Assembly: GCA_034006035.1 (NCBI GenBank)
Contig: JAVETN010000003.1
Location: 1-64,000, forward strand
Origin: Desulforegulaceae bacterium
Lineage (GTDB): Bacteria; Desulfobacterota; Desulfobacteria; Desulfobacterales; JACKCP01
Reading direction: 5' to 3'
Length of the DNA stretch: 64,000 nt
A model generated the notes under the pieces. That model was given only the letters and a program-made list of their open reading frames with translations. It was not told where the DNA came from and ran no database searches. Position 1 is the first letter of the stretch, and the number at the start of each line of letters is the position of its first letter. A program made the translations under genes and the position numbers. Shown piece after piece: positions 33,745 to 42,335 of this stretch.

Positions 33745-34506
33745 ATGATAAAAAATAGCCAACAATACGGTAACTTCCGCTTTGGTATCGTTGATGACGA
33801 AAATATCAAAAAAGATACTTTCAAAATGCGTTATGAAGTTTATGTTGAAGAATTCGGATTTGAAAAAAAAGATGACCACCAAGACGGGCTTGAAACTGAT
33901 GAATTCGAAAATGAAGCAATTCATATTGCATGCCTTAACAAATCCGACTCTGTTGTCGGAACCATAAGATTGGTTCTAAACTCACCAAAAGGATTTCCCA
34001 TTGAAGCTATTCCAAACTTAACTTTTGTTAGAAAAAAACCTGACAAGGATAAAATAGCTGAAGTTTCCCGGTTAACAGTTTCAAAAGATCTTAGAAGACG
34101 CAAAGAAGATGGTGCCTATGGCATAGAATCCTACCTGACCAAAAAAGAAGGCGGTATTTTACCAGACGATGGAAAAATCCCAAAAGAAATGTTAGGAAGA
34201 AAAAATCCTATAATTATTTTAGGTCTGTGTCAGATTATGTATCATGAAAGCAAAAGAAACGGCATCACTCACTGGTATATGATAACAGAAGATAAACTCT
34301 TTTTTGCCTTAAGAAAATACGGTTTTATTTTTCATCCTATAGGTGAAAAGATTTTTTATCACGGATGGAGAACTCCCTACTTAGGCATAGTAGACGAAAT
34401 TGAAAAAGAACTTTACCGGATTGATCCCAATATGTTTGAAGTAATGATGAATGGCTTGGAACCAGAATTTTACCCTGATTTTTACAAAAAAATTAAGGGC
34501 TTATAA
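33745..34506 (+). CDS. PEP-CTERM/exosortase-associated acyltransferase (TIGR03694-like)
   Basis: A 253-residue protein of the GNAT fold, close to acyl-homoserine-lactone synthases. The AHL-synthase-like start FKMRYEVYVEEFGFEKKDD is near residue 28, then IHIACLNKSDSVVGTIRLV, AEVSRLTVSKDLRRRKED, and HWYMITEDKLFFALRKYGF. This pattern is that of TIGR03694, found only in genomes with exosortase. It likely transfers an acyl group to an amine or sugar acceptor, perhaps the product of the neighbouring acyl-CoA ligase. Its own promoter lies at 33670-33698; the ribosome site (AGAG) is weak. Confidence 0.85.
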   Translation: MIKNSQQYGNFRFGIVDDENIKKDTFKMRYEVYVEEFGFEKKDDHQDGLETDEFENEAIHIACLNKSDSVVGTIRLVLNSPKGFPIEAIPNLTFVRKKPDKDKIAEVSRLTVSKDLRRRKEDGAYGIESYLTKKEGGILPDDGKIPKEMLGRKNPIIILGLCQIMYHESKRNGITHWYMITEDKLFFALRKYGFIFHPIGEKIFYHGWRTPYLGIVDEIEKELYRIDPNMFEVMMNGLEPEFYPDFYKKIKGL

Positions 34507-34609
34507 ACAAACAAGTTCTAAAAAAACAATTCTTTTCATATTTGTATCTAAATAAATTTATATTTTATTTAAAATAGAAATAATATTTTAATAAAATTTA
34601 AGATATATG

Positions 34610-34638
34610 TTGTTTAAATCAAAAGTTTTTAATATAAT
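34610..34638 (+). promoter_or_regulatory. Promoter of PEP-CTERM gene 3
   Basis: TTGTTT (34610-34615), 17 bases, then a perfect -10 TATAAT (34633-34638), about 40 bases before the ATG at 34679. Confidence 0.6.
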
Positions 34639-34678
34639 CATTGCCATATAATTTAACAAAAAATTGAAAGGAAATGCT

Positions 34679-35473
34679 ATGAAAAGATTTTTATTAATCA
34701 TCACTGTCACATCGTTATTTTTATTGTTTTCTATTTTATCAACTTCTGCTGCACCAATAAACAATTGGAACTTTAATATCCAATATGGTTTTTCAGCCTA
34801 TAACAGTGGAGTAGAAGGACTTAACCCTAATCCTGAATACAATAACCTTCCAACAAAATTGAAGTGGGGAACTAAAGGATGGATCACAGGTACCTATTCT
34901 TCCCACAGCTCTATCTCTGTTAATCCTGGCTCAATTAACTCAACAATAGGATTGGGAGAGGAAAAAAGTGGAATAGTTTTAACACATGAAAATAATCCAA
35001 TATCCACAAGGATTTTCCACACTACAAACTATTTAGAAACAGCAACTCTTTCTTCAAAACTTACAATAACTCCTGAAGGATTAACAGGACAAAGCTGGGA
35101 TAAATATTTTGATATTCAATTTTTTGAAACACCAAATAACAGTAACCACCCAAGCGATATCTTCATGGTTTCAGGTTTCGATTCTCTTATACAAACCTTT
35201 GAAATTGAAGGCTATACTTATGAAGCAATCTTTGGTGTTGAAGACTTTGACCCATTGACTCAATATCAAAAAAGCCTATTAGGACTTGATACTTCATTGG
35301 ATTATTTTGGTTTTGTAACTCCAGAGAATCAGTCTACATCAAAAGACAGCTGGTTTTCTATAGACCTTATATCAGGCCCAGGAAATCCTGTTCCTGAACC
35401 ATCAACTTTAGTTCTTTTTGGTCTTGGGCTACTTGGTTTTGCTGGAATAATCAGAAAAAAAATTAAACACTAA
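34679..35473 (+). CDS. PEP-CTERM sorting-domain protein 3
   Basis: A 264-residue exported protein with a signal peptide (KRFLLIITVTSLFLLFSILS, cut near AAP), a beta-rich mature part and the sorting signal PVPEPSTLVLFGLGLLGFAG with a basic tail (RKKIKH). The mature part contains Gly/Thr/Ser strands and no Cys. It is not recognised as a known domain. ATG at 34679 has AAAGGAAAT upstream; an earlier TTG at 34664 does not. A hairpin at 35490-35517 lies beyond the stop. Confidence 0.85.
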   Translation: MKRFLLIITVTSLFLLFSILSTSAAPINNWNFNIQYGFSAYNSGVEGLNPNPEYNNLPTKLKWGTKGWITGTYSSHSSISVNPGSINSTIGLGEEKSGIVLTHENNPISTRIFHTTNYLETATLSSKLTITPEGLTGQSWDKYFDIQFFETPNNSNHPSDIFMVSGFDSLIQTFEIEGYTYEAIFGVEDFDPLTQYQKSLLGLDTSLDYFGFVTPENQSTSKDSWFSIDLISGPGNPVPEPSTLVLFGLGLLGFAGIIRKKIKH

Positions 35474-35489
35474 TTTTAATATCCTTAAT

Positions 35490-35517
35490 ATCCCCAGTAT
35501 TCTTCTATACTGGGGAT
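35490..35517. terminator. Bidirectional hairpin between convergent genes
   Basis: ATCCCCAGTAT (35490-35500) and ATACTGGGGAT (35507-35517) form an 11-base perfect stem with a TCTTCT loop. It lies between the stop of PEP-CTERM gene 3 and that of the minus-strand gene at 35521. No strong T run follows on either side, so it is a weaker terminator than the one at 27297. Confidence 0.55.
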
Positions 35518-35520
35518 AAA

Positions 35521-36732
35521 TCATTTCTTCAAATTTATCCTGTACAAAGGATCTCCAACTAAAACCATTTTCCATGAAATATAAGGCAGACTCACCAAAT
35601 AAGACTCTCCAAGGGACAAACCACTGGTTAGAAGATAAGCAAAAAACACTTCCGGTACAGGAAAAGACTGAACATACGGTTCTCCAACAGGTCCTATTGT
35701 AGCGGCAATTCCATTTTCTATCATTTTTTTGCACCAAACATTTGAGTTTGGATTTTTAAGGGTTGAGCACTCACTGCTTGCAATATGGTATCCTACAGAA
35801 CCTCTTTCCCAGGAAAAGGAATCAATATAGTTTGCAAGGCTGTACCATCCACAATAAATTGCTGTTTCAGGACATTCGCCTTCCTTAAAAAGTTCTTGTT
35901 CATCATTTAAAACAGTCTCCATAATTTTATTCTTTTTTATAAATTTATGAGCCTCATGGATAGATTTATCATAAAAACCATATCCTTCAACTTTTTTATC
36001 GCCGGGATATTCCCATCTTGCATCAAAATAGGCTTTTCCCTTTAACCCTTTTTTCTCTGCGAAAATGGAATCATCAACAATCCGTTTACATGACTTTGAA
36101 TCAGGACCGTCAATTCTTGAAACCATTAAAACTTCTTCTTTTTTCACAAACAACTCTTTATTAGTAAATTTGATAAAATATGGATTGGGAATCCACATTT
36201 TTAAGTCATAATCATCTTTTTTAACCAAAAAAAGCTCAGAATCAAATGAGGCTGCTCTGTCGAGTCTTCTCTTATAGTTTTGAATTTCCCGATTTATTTT
36301 ACTAAGTTCATTCTTTATTTCTATGTTGCTTTTATTTTTTTTCAATAACTGCTCAATATATCGTTTTTTACCATTAAATTTTTCCAATTGTTCTTGCTCT
36401 TCTTTTTTCAGCTCAGGGGGTGAAATTTTTAATGGAAGCCCGTAAACACTAACAATACATCTTATATTTTTATTTTTTTCTAAAAATCTTCTTATGGGGG
36501 GGATAACTTTTGTTTCATAATCTTTTCTTGTGCAGGTTTCTCTATCTGTAATCCAAAGAGTTAAAAGATTTTTTTGGGGAATATTTCTTTTTTCCATATA
36601 ATATTTTGCAATACCTTCACTTTTTGCAGCATTTTTATTTGCCAAAACAAGAACCTCTTCAGGCAAAAGTGCAAAAGCAAAAGAAATGCTCCCAAAATAA
36701 AACAAAATAAAATATTTTAAAATTCTTATCAT
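35521..36732 (-). CDS. TIGR03790-family exported protein
   Basis: A 403-residue exported protein; a signal peptide ends near FAFALLPEEV. The family pattern is clear: EEVLVLANKNAAKSEGIAKYYMEKRNIP, PPIRRFLEKNKNIRCIVSVYGLPLKI, FFAYLLTSGLSLGESYLVSLPYISWKMVLVGDPLYR. TIGR03790 proteins occur mostly in genomes with exosortase systems and are not assigned a reaction; a protease-like caspase/gingipain-type fold has been suggested by similarity but no catalytic pair is obvious here. GGAG precedes the ATG. It closes the exopolysaccharide locus on its left side. Confidence 0.8.
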   Translation of the reverse strand: MIRILKYFILFYFGSISFAFALLPEEVLVLANKNAAKSEGIAKYYMEKRNIPQKNLLTLWITDRETCTRKDYETKVIPPIRRFLEKNKNIRCIVSVYGLPLKISPPELKKEEQEQLEKFNGKKRYIEQLLKKNKSNIEIKNELSKINREIQNYKRRLDRAASFDSELFLVKKDDYDLKMWIPNPYFIKFTNKELFVKKEEVLMVSRIDGPDSKSCKRIVDDSIFAEKKGLKGKAYFDARWEYPGDKKVEGYGFYDKSIHEAHKFIKKNKIMETVLNDEQELFKEGECPETAIYCGWYSLANYIDSFSWERGSVGYHIASSECSTLKNPNSNVWCKKMIENGIAATIGPVGEPYVQSFPVPEVFFAYLLTSGLSLGESYLVSLPYISWKMVLVGDPLYRINLKK

Positions 36733-36776
36733 TTTTTCTCCGCTGTTAATAAAGACTTGCTTAAGTTTTTAAAAAA

Positions 36777-38489
36777 CTACAAATATCCAAGTCGTATAAG
36801 TTCCTGAATAACCATTTGAGCACATTCTTCAGGCGAATTTGCTGTAGTATCTATAATTACTTCAGGATTTTCAGGTATTTCATAGGGATCATCAACTCCT
36901 GTAAAATCTTTGATAAAACCTTTTTTAGCCTTTTCATACATTCCTTTTCTGTCTCTTTCTTCACAGACATTAAGAGGAGTTGATACAAATACTTCAATAA
37001 ATCCACCGCTTGGCTCAATAAGTTCTCTTATTTTTTCCCTGGTTTCTGAATATGGAGCAATGGGAGCACAAATTGCAATCCCTCTGTTCTTTGTTATTTC
37101 ATTTGCAACAAAACCAATTCTTTCAACATTTATATTTCTGTGTTCCTTTGAAAAATTAAGCTCATTTGAAAGATTTCTTCTTACTATATCACCATCTAAA
37201 AGAGTTACTGGTCTTTTGCCGATTTCCAGAAACTTAGAATAAAGAACTTTTGCAATTGTTGATTTTCCTGCACTTGGAAGTCCTGTACAAAAAATTGTAA
37301 ACCCCTGCCTTGAAGGTGGAGGATAGTTTTTTTCTATCTCTTCAAGTACTTCAGGAAAACTTGCCCAGGAGGGAATGTTTTTTCCAAGCTTTATTCTTTT
37401 TCTTATTTCTTCCCCTGAAATAGATAAAGACTGATTGGATTCTGGTATTTGGTCAATAAACTGATATTCTTCCTCAAAATATACATATCTCATTTCAGGC
37501 ACAGGAATTATATTTATTCCTATTTCTTTTGAAAGTTCATAAGTTTGTTTTTTAATCAGCTCATTATCATAAAAATATCCAGATCTATCCTTAAATATAG
37601 GGTTTGAATGGCCATGTCCCACAATCAAATCAGAACATCCGTAATTTTTTGAAATTATGGAATGAAAAAGAGCATCTTTGTATCCTGCAAATCTTAAATA
37701 AAGAGGCAAAATATTTAATCTTGAACTGTTAACAGGAAATTTATCAATTATTTTTTGGGTTGCTCGTATTCTTGTGTATCTATCAAAATCTTCGGGTTTA
37801 GTTTCTCCTGCTATTTGATGGATGAGAAGCTTTTTTTTATTTTCTTTTATTATATTCATACATAATTCAAACTGAAGTCTGTGAAGAGGATGCCTTGTTT
37901 GAAATCCTGCAATATTTTTCCATCCAGATTTTATAAATTTCTGTCTTAGCTCTGATGGTGAAAATCTTAACAATTTAAAATCGTAATGAACAGGAAGCTC
38001 TATCAGCCTAAGAGTTCCTCCAAGATAATATTCTTTTGTTTTAGTTTTGAGGTATTTTATTCCGGGATGCTGGCTGTTTTCAGTATTAAACAGCTTAATT
38101 GCTTCTTTTGATTTATCTGGTTTCCAAATATCTTCTATTTCAATTATTGCAAGCTGAAATCCTTCTTCATCTGTTAAGGCAGCCTGTTTTTGATTTTTTA
38201 CAGCTTCATAAGTTTTTTGGTCTATATCCAAACATATGGGAAGAGGCCAAAAAAGACCTGTGGAAGTTTCCATTTTTTCTAAAACAAGATCATAGTCTTT
38301 TTTGTTCATAAATCCATTGAGAGGGGAAAGACCGCCGTTGGCTATCAGTTCAAAATCAAGCATAGAACGCTTGCTGAGTGCAACCTGGACAAGCTGCCCT
38401 GCTTTTTCTTTCCGTTTTATTTTTTCATCTTCATCAGGAGTAAGGTTTAGAAGTTTTCCCTTGTATGGAGGATTAATCTTGTTTGACAT
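36777..38489 (-). CDS. Fused sulfate adenylyltransferase-like/APS kinase protein
   Basis: A 570-residue fusion. Residues about 1-385 are ATP-sulfurylase-like and about 390-568 are an intact APS kinase (Walker A GLPSAGKSTIAK; LLDGDIVRRNLS; NRGIAICAPIAPYSETR; ERDRKGMYEKA). In the first part key motifs differ from the norm: QTRNPLHRAH is QTRHPLHRLQ, and GRDHAG is GHGHSNP. The sulfurylase activity may therefore be lost or altered, with the kinase half making PAPS from APS provided elsewhere. In this locus, next to a sulfotransferase, it plausibly supplies PAPS for sulfating polysaccharide. The cell likely has a separate normal Sat for sulfate respiration. AAAGG precedes the ATG. Confidence 0.8.
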   Translation of the reverse strand: MSNKINPPYKGKLLNLTPDEDEKIKRKEKAGQLVQVALSKRSMLDFELIANGGLSPLNGFMNKKDYDLVLEKMETSTGLFWPLPICLDIDQKTYEAVKNQKQAALTDEEGFQLAIIEIEDIWKPDKSKEAIKLFNTENSQHPGIKYLKTKTKEYYLGGTLRLIELPVHYDFKLLRFSPSELRQKFIKSGWKNIAGFQTRHPLHRLQFELCMNIIKENKKKLLIHQIAGETKPEDFDRYTRIRATQKIIDKFPVNSSRLNILPLYLRFAGYKDALFHSIISKNYGCSDLIVGHGHSNPIFKDRSGYFYDNELIKKQTYELSKEIGINIIPVPEMRYVYFEEEYQFIDQIPESNQSLSISGEEIRKRIKLGKNIPSWASFPEVLEEIEKNYPPPSRQGFTIFCTGLPSAGKSTIAKVLYSKFLEIGKRPVTLLDGDIVRRNLSNELNFSKEHRNINVERIGFVANEITKNRGIAICAPIAPYSETREKIRELIEPSGGFIEVFVSTPLNVCEERDRKGMYEKAKKGFIKDFTGVDDPYEIPENPEVIIDTTANSPEECAQMVIQELIRLGYL

Positions 38490-38656
38490 TTTACAAGCCT
38501 TTATATTTTATTCTAAAATAAAGTTGGGATTGAAATATAATTTTATTATAAGCCTGACTTTCACCGGTTTCAAAAATTTAAACTTAAGTTAACTATTTAT
38601 AAAAAATACCAAGCTTCAGCTTTACACTTTTTGTTCTTTAGGTTCTTGAGTAAATA

Positions 38657-39064
38657 TCAGCTCTTTGTTTTAAAAAAATTTTTTCTCCTGATAAAACGGA
38701 AAAGAATTATCCCCAAAAAAGCTCCTGTAACATCAAGCAAAACATCTGTAAGCCCGCCGTATCTTCCAGGAATAAAAGTTTGGTGGATTTCATCAAAAAT
38801 TCCATAAATTGAAGTAATGGAAAAGCTGAAAAAAATATTTTTCCTAAAAGAAAAACCTAAACTTTGAAAAGAATACAGCCATAAAATACATAAAAAAGCA
38901 TAAAGAGGGATGTGGAGCATATTTTGAATATTGGGATCAAGCTTCATTAAAAATTCTGGTGAAGCAGAACTGCCGTCTAAGGGAATAGATGATTCTATAA
39001 AAATCAGAATCATAAATAAAATCGGAAACTTAATTTTTTTTAATATTGACATTGTATTTTTCAT
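38657..39064 (-). CDS. VanZ-family membrane protein
   Basis: A 135-residue protein with four membrane helices. The family signature YGIFDEIHQTFIPGRYGGLTDVLLDVTGAFLGI (about residues 85-118) is clear. VanZ-like proteins are common in exosortase and polysaccharide loci; the role is unknown. The start ATG overlaps the stop of the ligase gene upstream by one base (TAATG), so it is translationally coupled; an internal ATG at 39052 is an alternative. Confidence 0.8.
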   Translation of the reverse strand: MKNTMSILKKIKFPILFMILIFIESSIPLDGSSASPEFLMKLDPNIQNMLHIPLYAFLCILWLYSFQSLGFSFRKNIFFSFSITSIYGIFDEIHQTFIPGRYGGLTDVLLDVTGAFLGIILFRFIRRKNFFKTKS

Positions 39065-40419
39065 TATTTAAAAGCACTGACCTTTGAAACCACATATCTG
39101 TATTTTCCTGAAGCTTCAACAGGAATTTTATCTGTTTTTATAACCTTAACATTGATATTTGTTCCCATTCTTTTTTTAAAACCTTGAATAATTTTATTTT
39201 CTCCATCAGCCGGGAACAAATTTTTATCAATTTTTATCAATACTTCTAGATCGTGAACAGTATCCTGAATAATTTTAAACTGCCCTACCCCTTCAAGATC
39301 CCTTACAACATAGATTAAAGAAAGTGCATGCTGCCATCTGCCGTCGGGAGTTACAATAAAATCTGTTGTCCGGCCCTGAATATTTTTTATTGTTGTCCAG
39401 GTTCTTCCGCATGGACAGTTTTTATCTCCATACTTTGCAACATCACCTGTTCTGTATCTTATAAAAGGCATTCCCCAAGCATCAAGATGGGTAACAACAA
39501 CTTCACCTTCATCGCCTTCTTTCACCTCTTTGCCGTCTTTAACAAGCTCAAAAATATAATTGGAATCTATAAGATGATAATTGCCTTGTTTACACTGATG
39601 ACAAATAAATCCAGCTTCCCTGCTTCCATAGGAATCAACAACAGGAATATTTCCAAAACCTGTGCTTATAATTTCTCTTTGATGATCAAACAAAACTTCT
39701 GCAGTTGTAAAAACTGCTTTAACTCCATAATCATCAAGTTTATATCCTGATTTTTCAGCCATCTGGCAAAAAAGAGCTATTGTACTTGGATAGCCAAACA
39801 CAGAATCAGGCCTGAATTTTTTTATTTTTTTGATAATACCTGGAATTTCTTTTTCAGAAAGTTCAAAAGCACTTATCAAAAGTTCGTTTGTAAGATAATC
39901 TCTTAATTCCTTGAGTTTATCCTGCTTTGAAATCTCAAGGGGAGAACCCCAAAGATAAAGCTCTTTATCACCAATATCAACGCCCCACCAATTGTGAGTA
40001 AGCATTCTTGCTGCCTTATCAAAGGATTGCCTTCTCTTATCAAAATAAAAAATAAGAGGGCTTCCTGTTGAACCGCCGGTATTGTACCTGACAAGACCTC
40101 CAGGGCAATTATTCCATTTTAAATCTTCAAGATTATTTCTTATATCCTCTTTGGTAAGAAACGGAATTTTTTTAAAATCATCAATTTTTTCCATAAGTTC
40201 CGGCTTGAAACCAGCATCTTTAAATCTTTTTGTATAAAAAGGAATATTTTTATTTGAATGAATTAAAAGAGCCTTGAGTTTTTCAAACTTTAAGTTTTCA
40301 AGCTCTTTTTTTGGCAAATACTGTTCTTTTTCAAGAACCTTTAAGTAATCAAAAGTTTTTCTACCAAAAATTTTTTCATGTGCAGGATAAATTATTTTTT
40401 TTACAAGATTACTATGCAT
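39064..40419 (-). CDS. Phenylacetate-CoA-ligase-like adenylating enzyme (CapK/PaaK family)
   Basis: A 451-residue ANL enzyme of the short PaaK/CapK type: P-loop RYNTGGSTGSPLIFYF near residue 109, DSYGSREAGFICHQC near 259 with two Cys pairs (CHQC and CPCGRTW) that probably bind zinc, RYRTGDVAKYGD near 314, and GRTTDFIV. It activates a carboxylate. Members recur in exopolysaccharide clusters, where they may activate a substituent for transfer to sugar. AAAGG precedes the ATG. It sits 15 bases after the amidotransferase gene and leads into VanZ. Confidence 0.85.
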   Translation of the reverse strand: MHSNLVKKIIYPAHEKIFGRKTFDYLKVLEKEQYLPKKELENLKFEKLKALLIHSNKNIPFYTKRFKDAGFKPELMEKIDDFKKIPFLTKEDIRNNLEDLKWNNCPGGLVRYNTGGSTGSPLIFYFDKRRQSFDKAARMLTHNWWGVDIGDKELYLWGSPLEISKQDKLKELRDYLTNELLISAFELSEKEIPGIIKKIKKFRPDSVFGYPSTIALFCQMAEKSGYKLDDYGVKAVFTTAEVLFDHQREIISTGFGNIPVVDSYGSREAGFICHQCKQGNYHLIDSNYIFELVKDGKEVKEGDEGEVVVTHLDAWGMPFIRYRTGDVAKYGDKNCPCGRTWTTIKNIQGRTTDFIVTPDGRWQHALSLIYVVRDLEGVGQFKIIQDTVHDLEVLIKIDKNLFPADGENKIIQGFKKRMGTNINVKVIKTDKIPVEASGKYRYVVSKVSAFK

Positions 40420-40434
40420 TTTTTTCCTTTATTT

Positions 40435-42330
40435 TTAAAATCCAAACTCTTTTTTCCAGAGTGCAAACATAAAAACATTCCAGATCTGACTGCTGTAATC
40501 GTTTATTCCTCTTAAATTATTATCGTAGATTTTTCTTAGAAAATCCATATCCAAAAAATCTTCAATACCATTATTTTGACTAAACAAAGCAGCTTCAACA
40601 ACAGGTTTTAAATCAGTTTTAATCCATTTTGATAAAGGAACAGAAAAGCCTTGTTTTTTTCTGTACAAAACTTCAGAAGGAAGTCTGTTTTCATTCATTT
40701 TTTTAAATATATATTTTGATTCCTTACCATTTAATTTTAATCTTAAAGGAATAGTGGCAGCAAATTCCATAAAAACATGGTCAAGAATTGGAGATCTCAC
40801 CTCAAGAGAGTGAGCCATGCTCATCCTGTCAACCTTTACAAGAACATCTTCTGTCATATAAGTTTTAATATCAACATATTGAGCTTTGGAAACTGCATCC
40901 ATGTCTTTGGAACACTTATTAAGATAACCTAACAAAACATTTTCCGATGAAAAACCTTTGACCTTTTCTTTCATCTTAGAGCTGTAAAGGTTATCTTTTG
41001 TTTTTGAGTCAAAGTAAAAAGACATATCCCTGCAATATGAGTTTTCAAAACTATCAGAAATATTTGTTAAAAAAGTTTTAAGTCTTAAGGGACGCGGAAG
41101 AGAGTCAATTCTTGGATATATTGAAGCAAAACAAGGTAAAAAGGACTTCTTTAAAAAATCAGGAATTTTTTTTCTGATTTTATCTTCCAAATTTACCATT
41201 GAGTATCTTTTTGTGTAACCTGCGAAATTTTCATCTCCTCCATCTCCTGATAATGCAACTATTACATTTTTCCTTGTAGCTTTTGAAACATACCATGTGG
41301 GAATTGAAGATGAATCTGCAAAAGGCTCATCCAGATGCCAAACCATTTTATTAATAATATCAAGAGCATCTGCGCTGACTATTGATTCATGATGATCTGT
41401 TCCATATTGTTTTGCAACCAATGAAGCAAAAGAAAGCTCATTAAACTCTTTTTCCATAAATCCTATGGAAGAAGTTTTTACAGGTTTGTCCATAAACCCT
41501 GCCATTGAAGCAACAACAGCACTTGAGTCAACTCCTCCACTTAAAAAAGCACCTAATGGAACATCACTTATAAGCCTTATTTTAACAGCCTCATCAAAAA
41601 GCTCAGTAAGTTTTTCTATCAAGTCTGTTTCAGAAAGATTAAAAGAGCTGGTTTGAAAATTTATGTCCCAATAATTTTTTATTTTTAATTCTCCGGCAAG
41701 ATTGAATACTCCAATCTGACCGGGTTCAAGTTTTTTTATATTTTTTATTATGCTTAAAGGAGAAGGTACATAACCATATGAGAAATAAGCATCAAGAGCT
41801 TTATAATCAATTTTTTTTGGTATATCGTTAATTTCAAGAAGAGATTTAAGCTCAGATGCAAAAACAAGCCTTTTATTGTCAAAATAATAATACAAAGGCT
41901 TTTTACCAACTCTGTCCCTTGTAATTATTAGCTTTTGTTCTTTTTTATCCCAAAGCCCTATGGCAAACATTCCCCTTAATTTTTTAACAAAATCTTCCCC
42001 ATACTCAAGATATGAATAAATAATTGTTTCTGTATCGCTTTTAGTAAGAAAAGTATGACCCTTTTTTTCCAGCTTTTTTCTAAGCTCTAAATAATTATAA
42101 ATTTCACCATTAACAACCAGGCTTATTTGTCCGCTTTTATCTTGCATAGGTTGGTCACCGGTTTCAAGATCTATAATTTTAAGCCTTCTGTGACCTAAGC
42201 CGATATTTTTATCAATTAAAATTCCGCCAGCGTCAGGGCCCCGATGAACCATTACAGAATTCATTTTTTCGATCTGAGTTTTTTGAACAGGATTATTGTC
42301 TAAATTATAAATTCCGCAGATTCCGCACAT
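40435..42330 (-). CDS. XrtA-system asparagine synthase-like amidotransferase
   Basis: A 631-residue glutamine-dependent amidotransferase. Cys2 starts the class-II glutaminase (MCGICGIYN, then HRGPDAGG and VNGEIYNYLELR); the synthetase half has the PP-loop SGGVDSSAVVASM near residue 260 and LSGDGGDENFAGY. Length and layout match the exosortase A-associated group TIGR03108. It would amidate a carboxylate, probably a uronic or amino-sugar acid of the polysaccharide. The start codon overlaps its neighbour closely (gap of 5 bases to the ATP-grasp gene stop at 42336). Confidence 0.9.
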   Translation of the reverse strand: MCGICGIYNLDNNPVQKTQIEKMNSVMVHRGPDAGGILIDKNIGLGHRRLKIIDLETGDQPMQDKSGQISLVVNGEIYNYLELRKKLEKKGHTFLTKSDTETIIYSYLEYGEDFVKKLRGMFAIGLWDKKEQKLIITRDRVGKKPLYYYFDNKRLVFASELKSLLEINDIPKKIDYKALDAYFSYGYVPSPLSIIKNIKKLEPGQIGVFNLAGELKIKNYWDINFQTSSFNLSETDLIEKLTELFDEAVKIRLISDVPLGAFLSGGVDSSAVVASMAGFMDKPVKTSSIGFMEKEFNELSFASLVAKQYGTDHHESIVSADALDIINKMVWHLDEPFADSSSIPTWYVSKATRKNVIVALSGDGGDENFAGYTKRYSMVNLEDKIRKKIPDFLKKSFLPCFASIYPRIDSLPRPLRLKTFLTNISDSFENSYCRDMSFYFDSKTKDNLYSSKMKEKVKGFSSENVLLGYLNKCSKDMDAVSKAQYVDIKTYMTEDVLVKVDRMSMAHSLEVRSPILDHVFMEFAATIPLRLKLNGKESKYIFKKMNENRLPSEVLYRKKQGFSVPLSKWIKTDLKPVVEAALFSQNNGIEDFLDMDFLRKIYDNNLRGINDYSSQIWNVFMFALWKKEFGF

Positions 42331-42335
42331 AAGAA

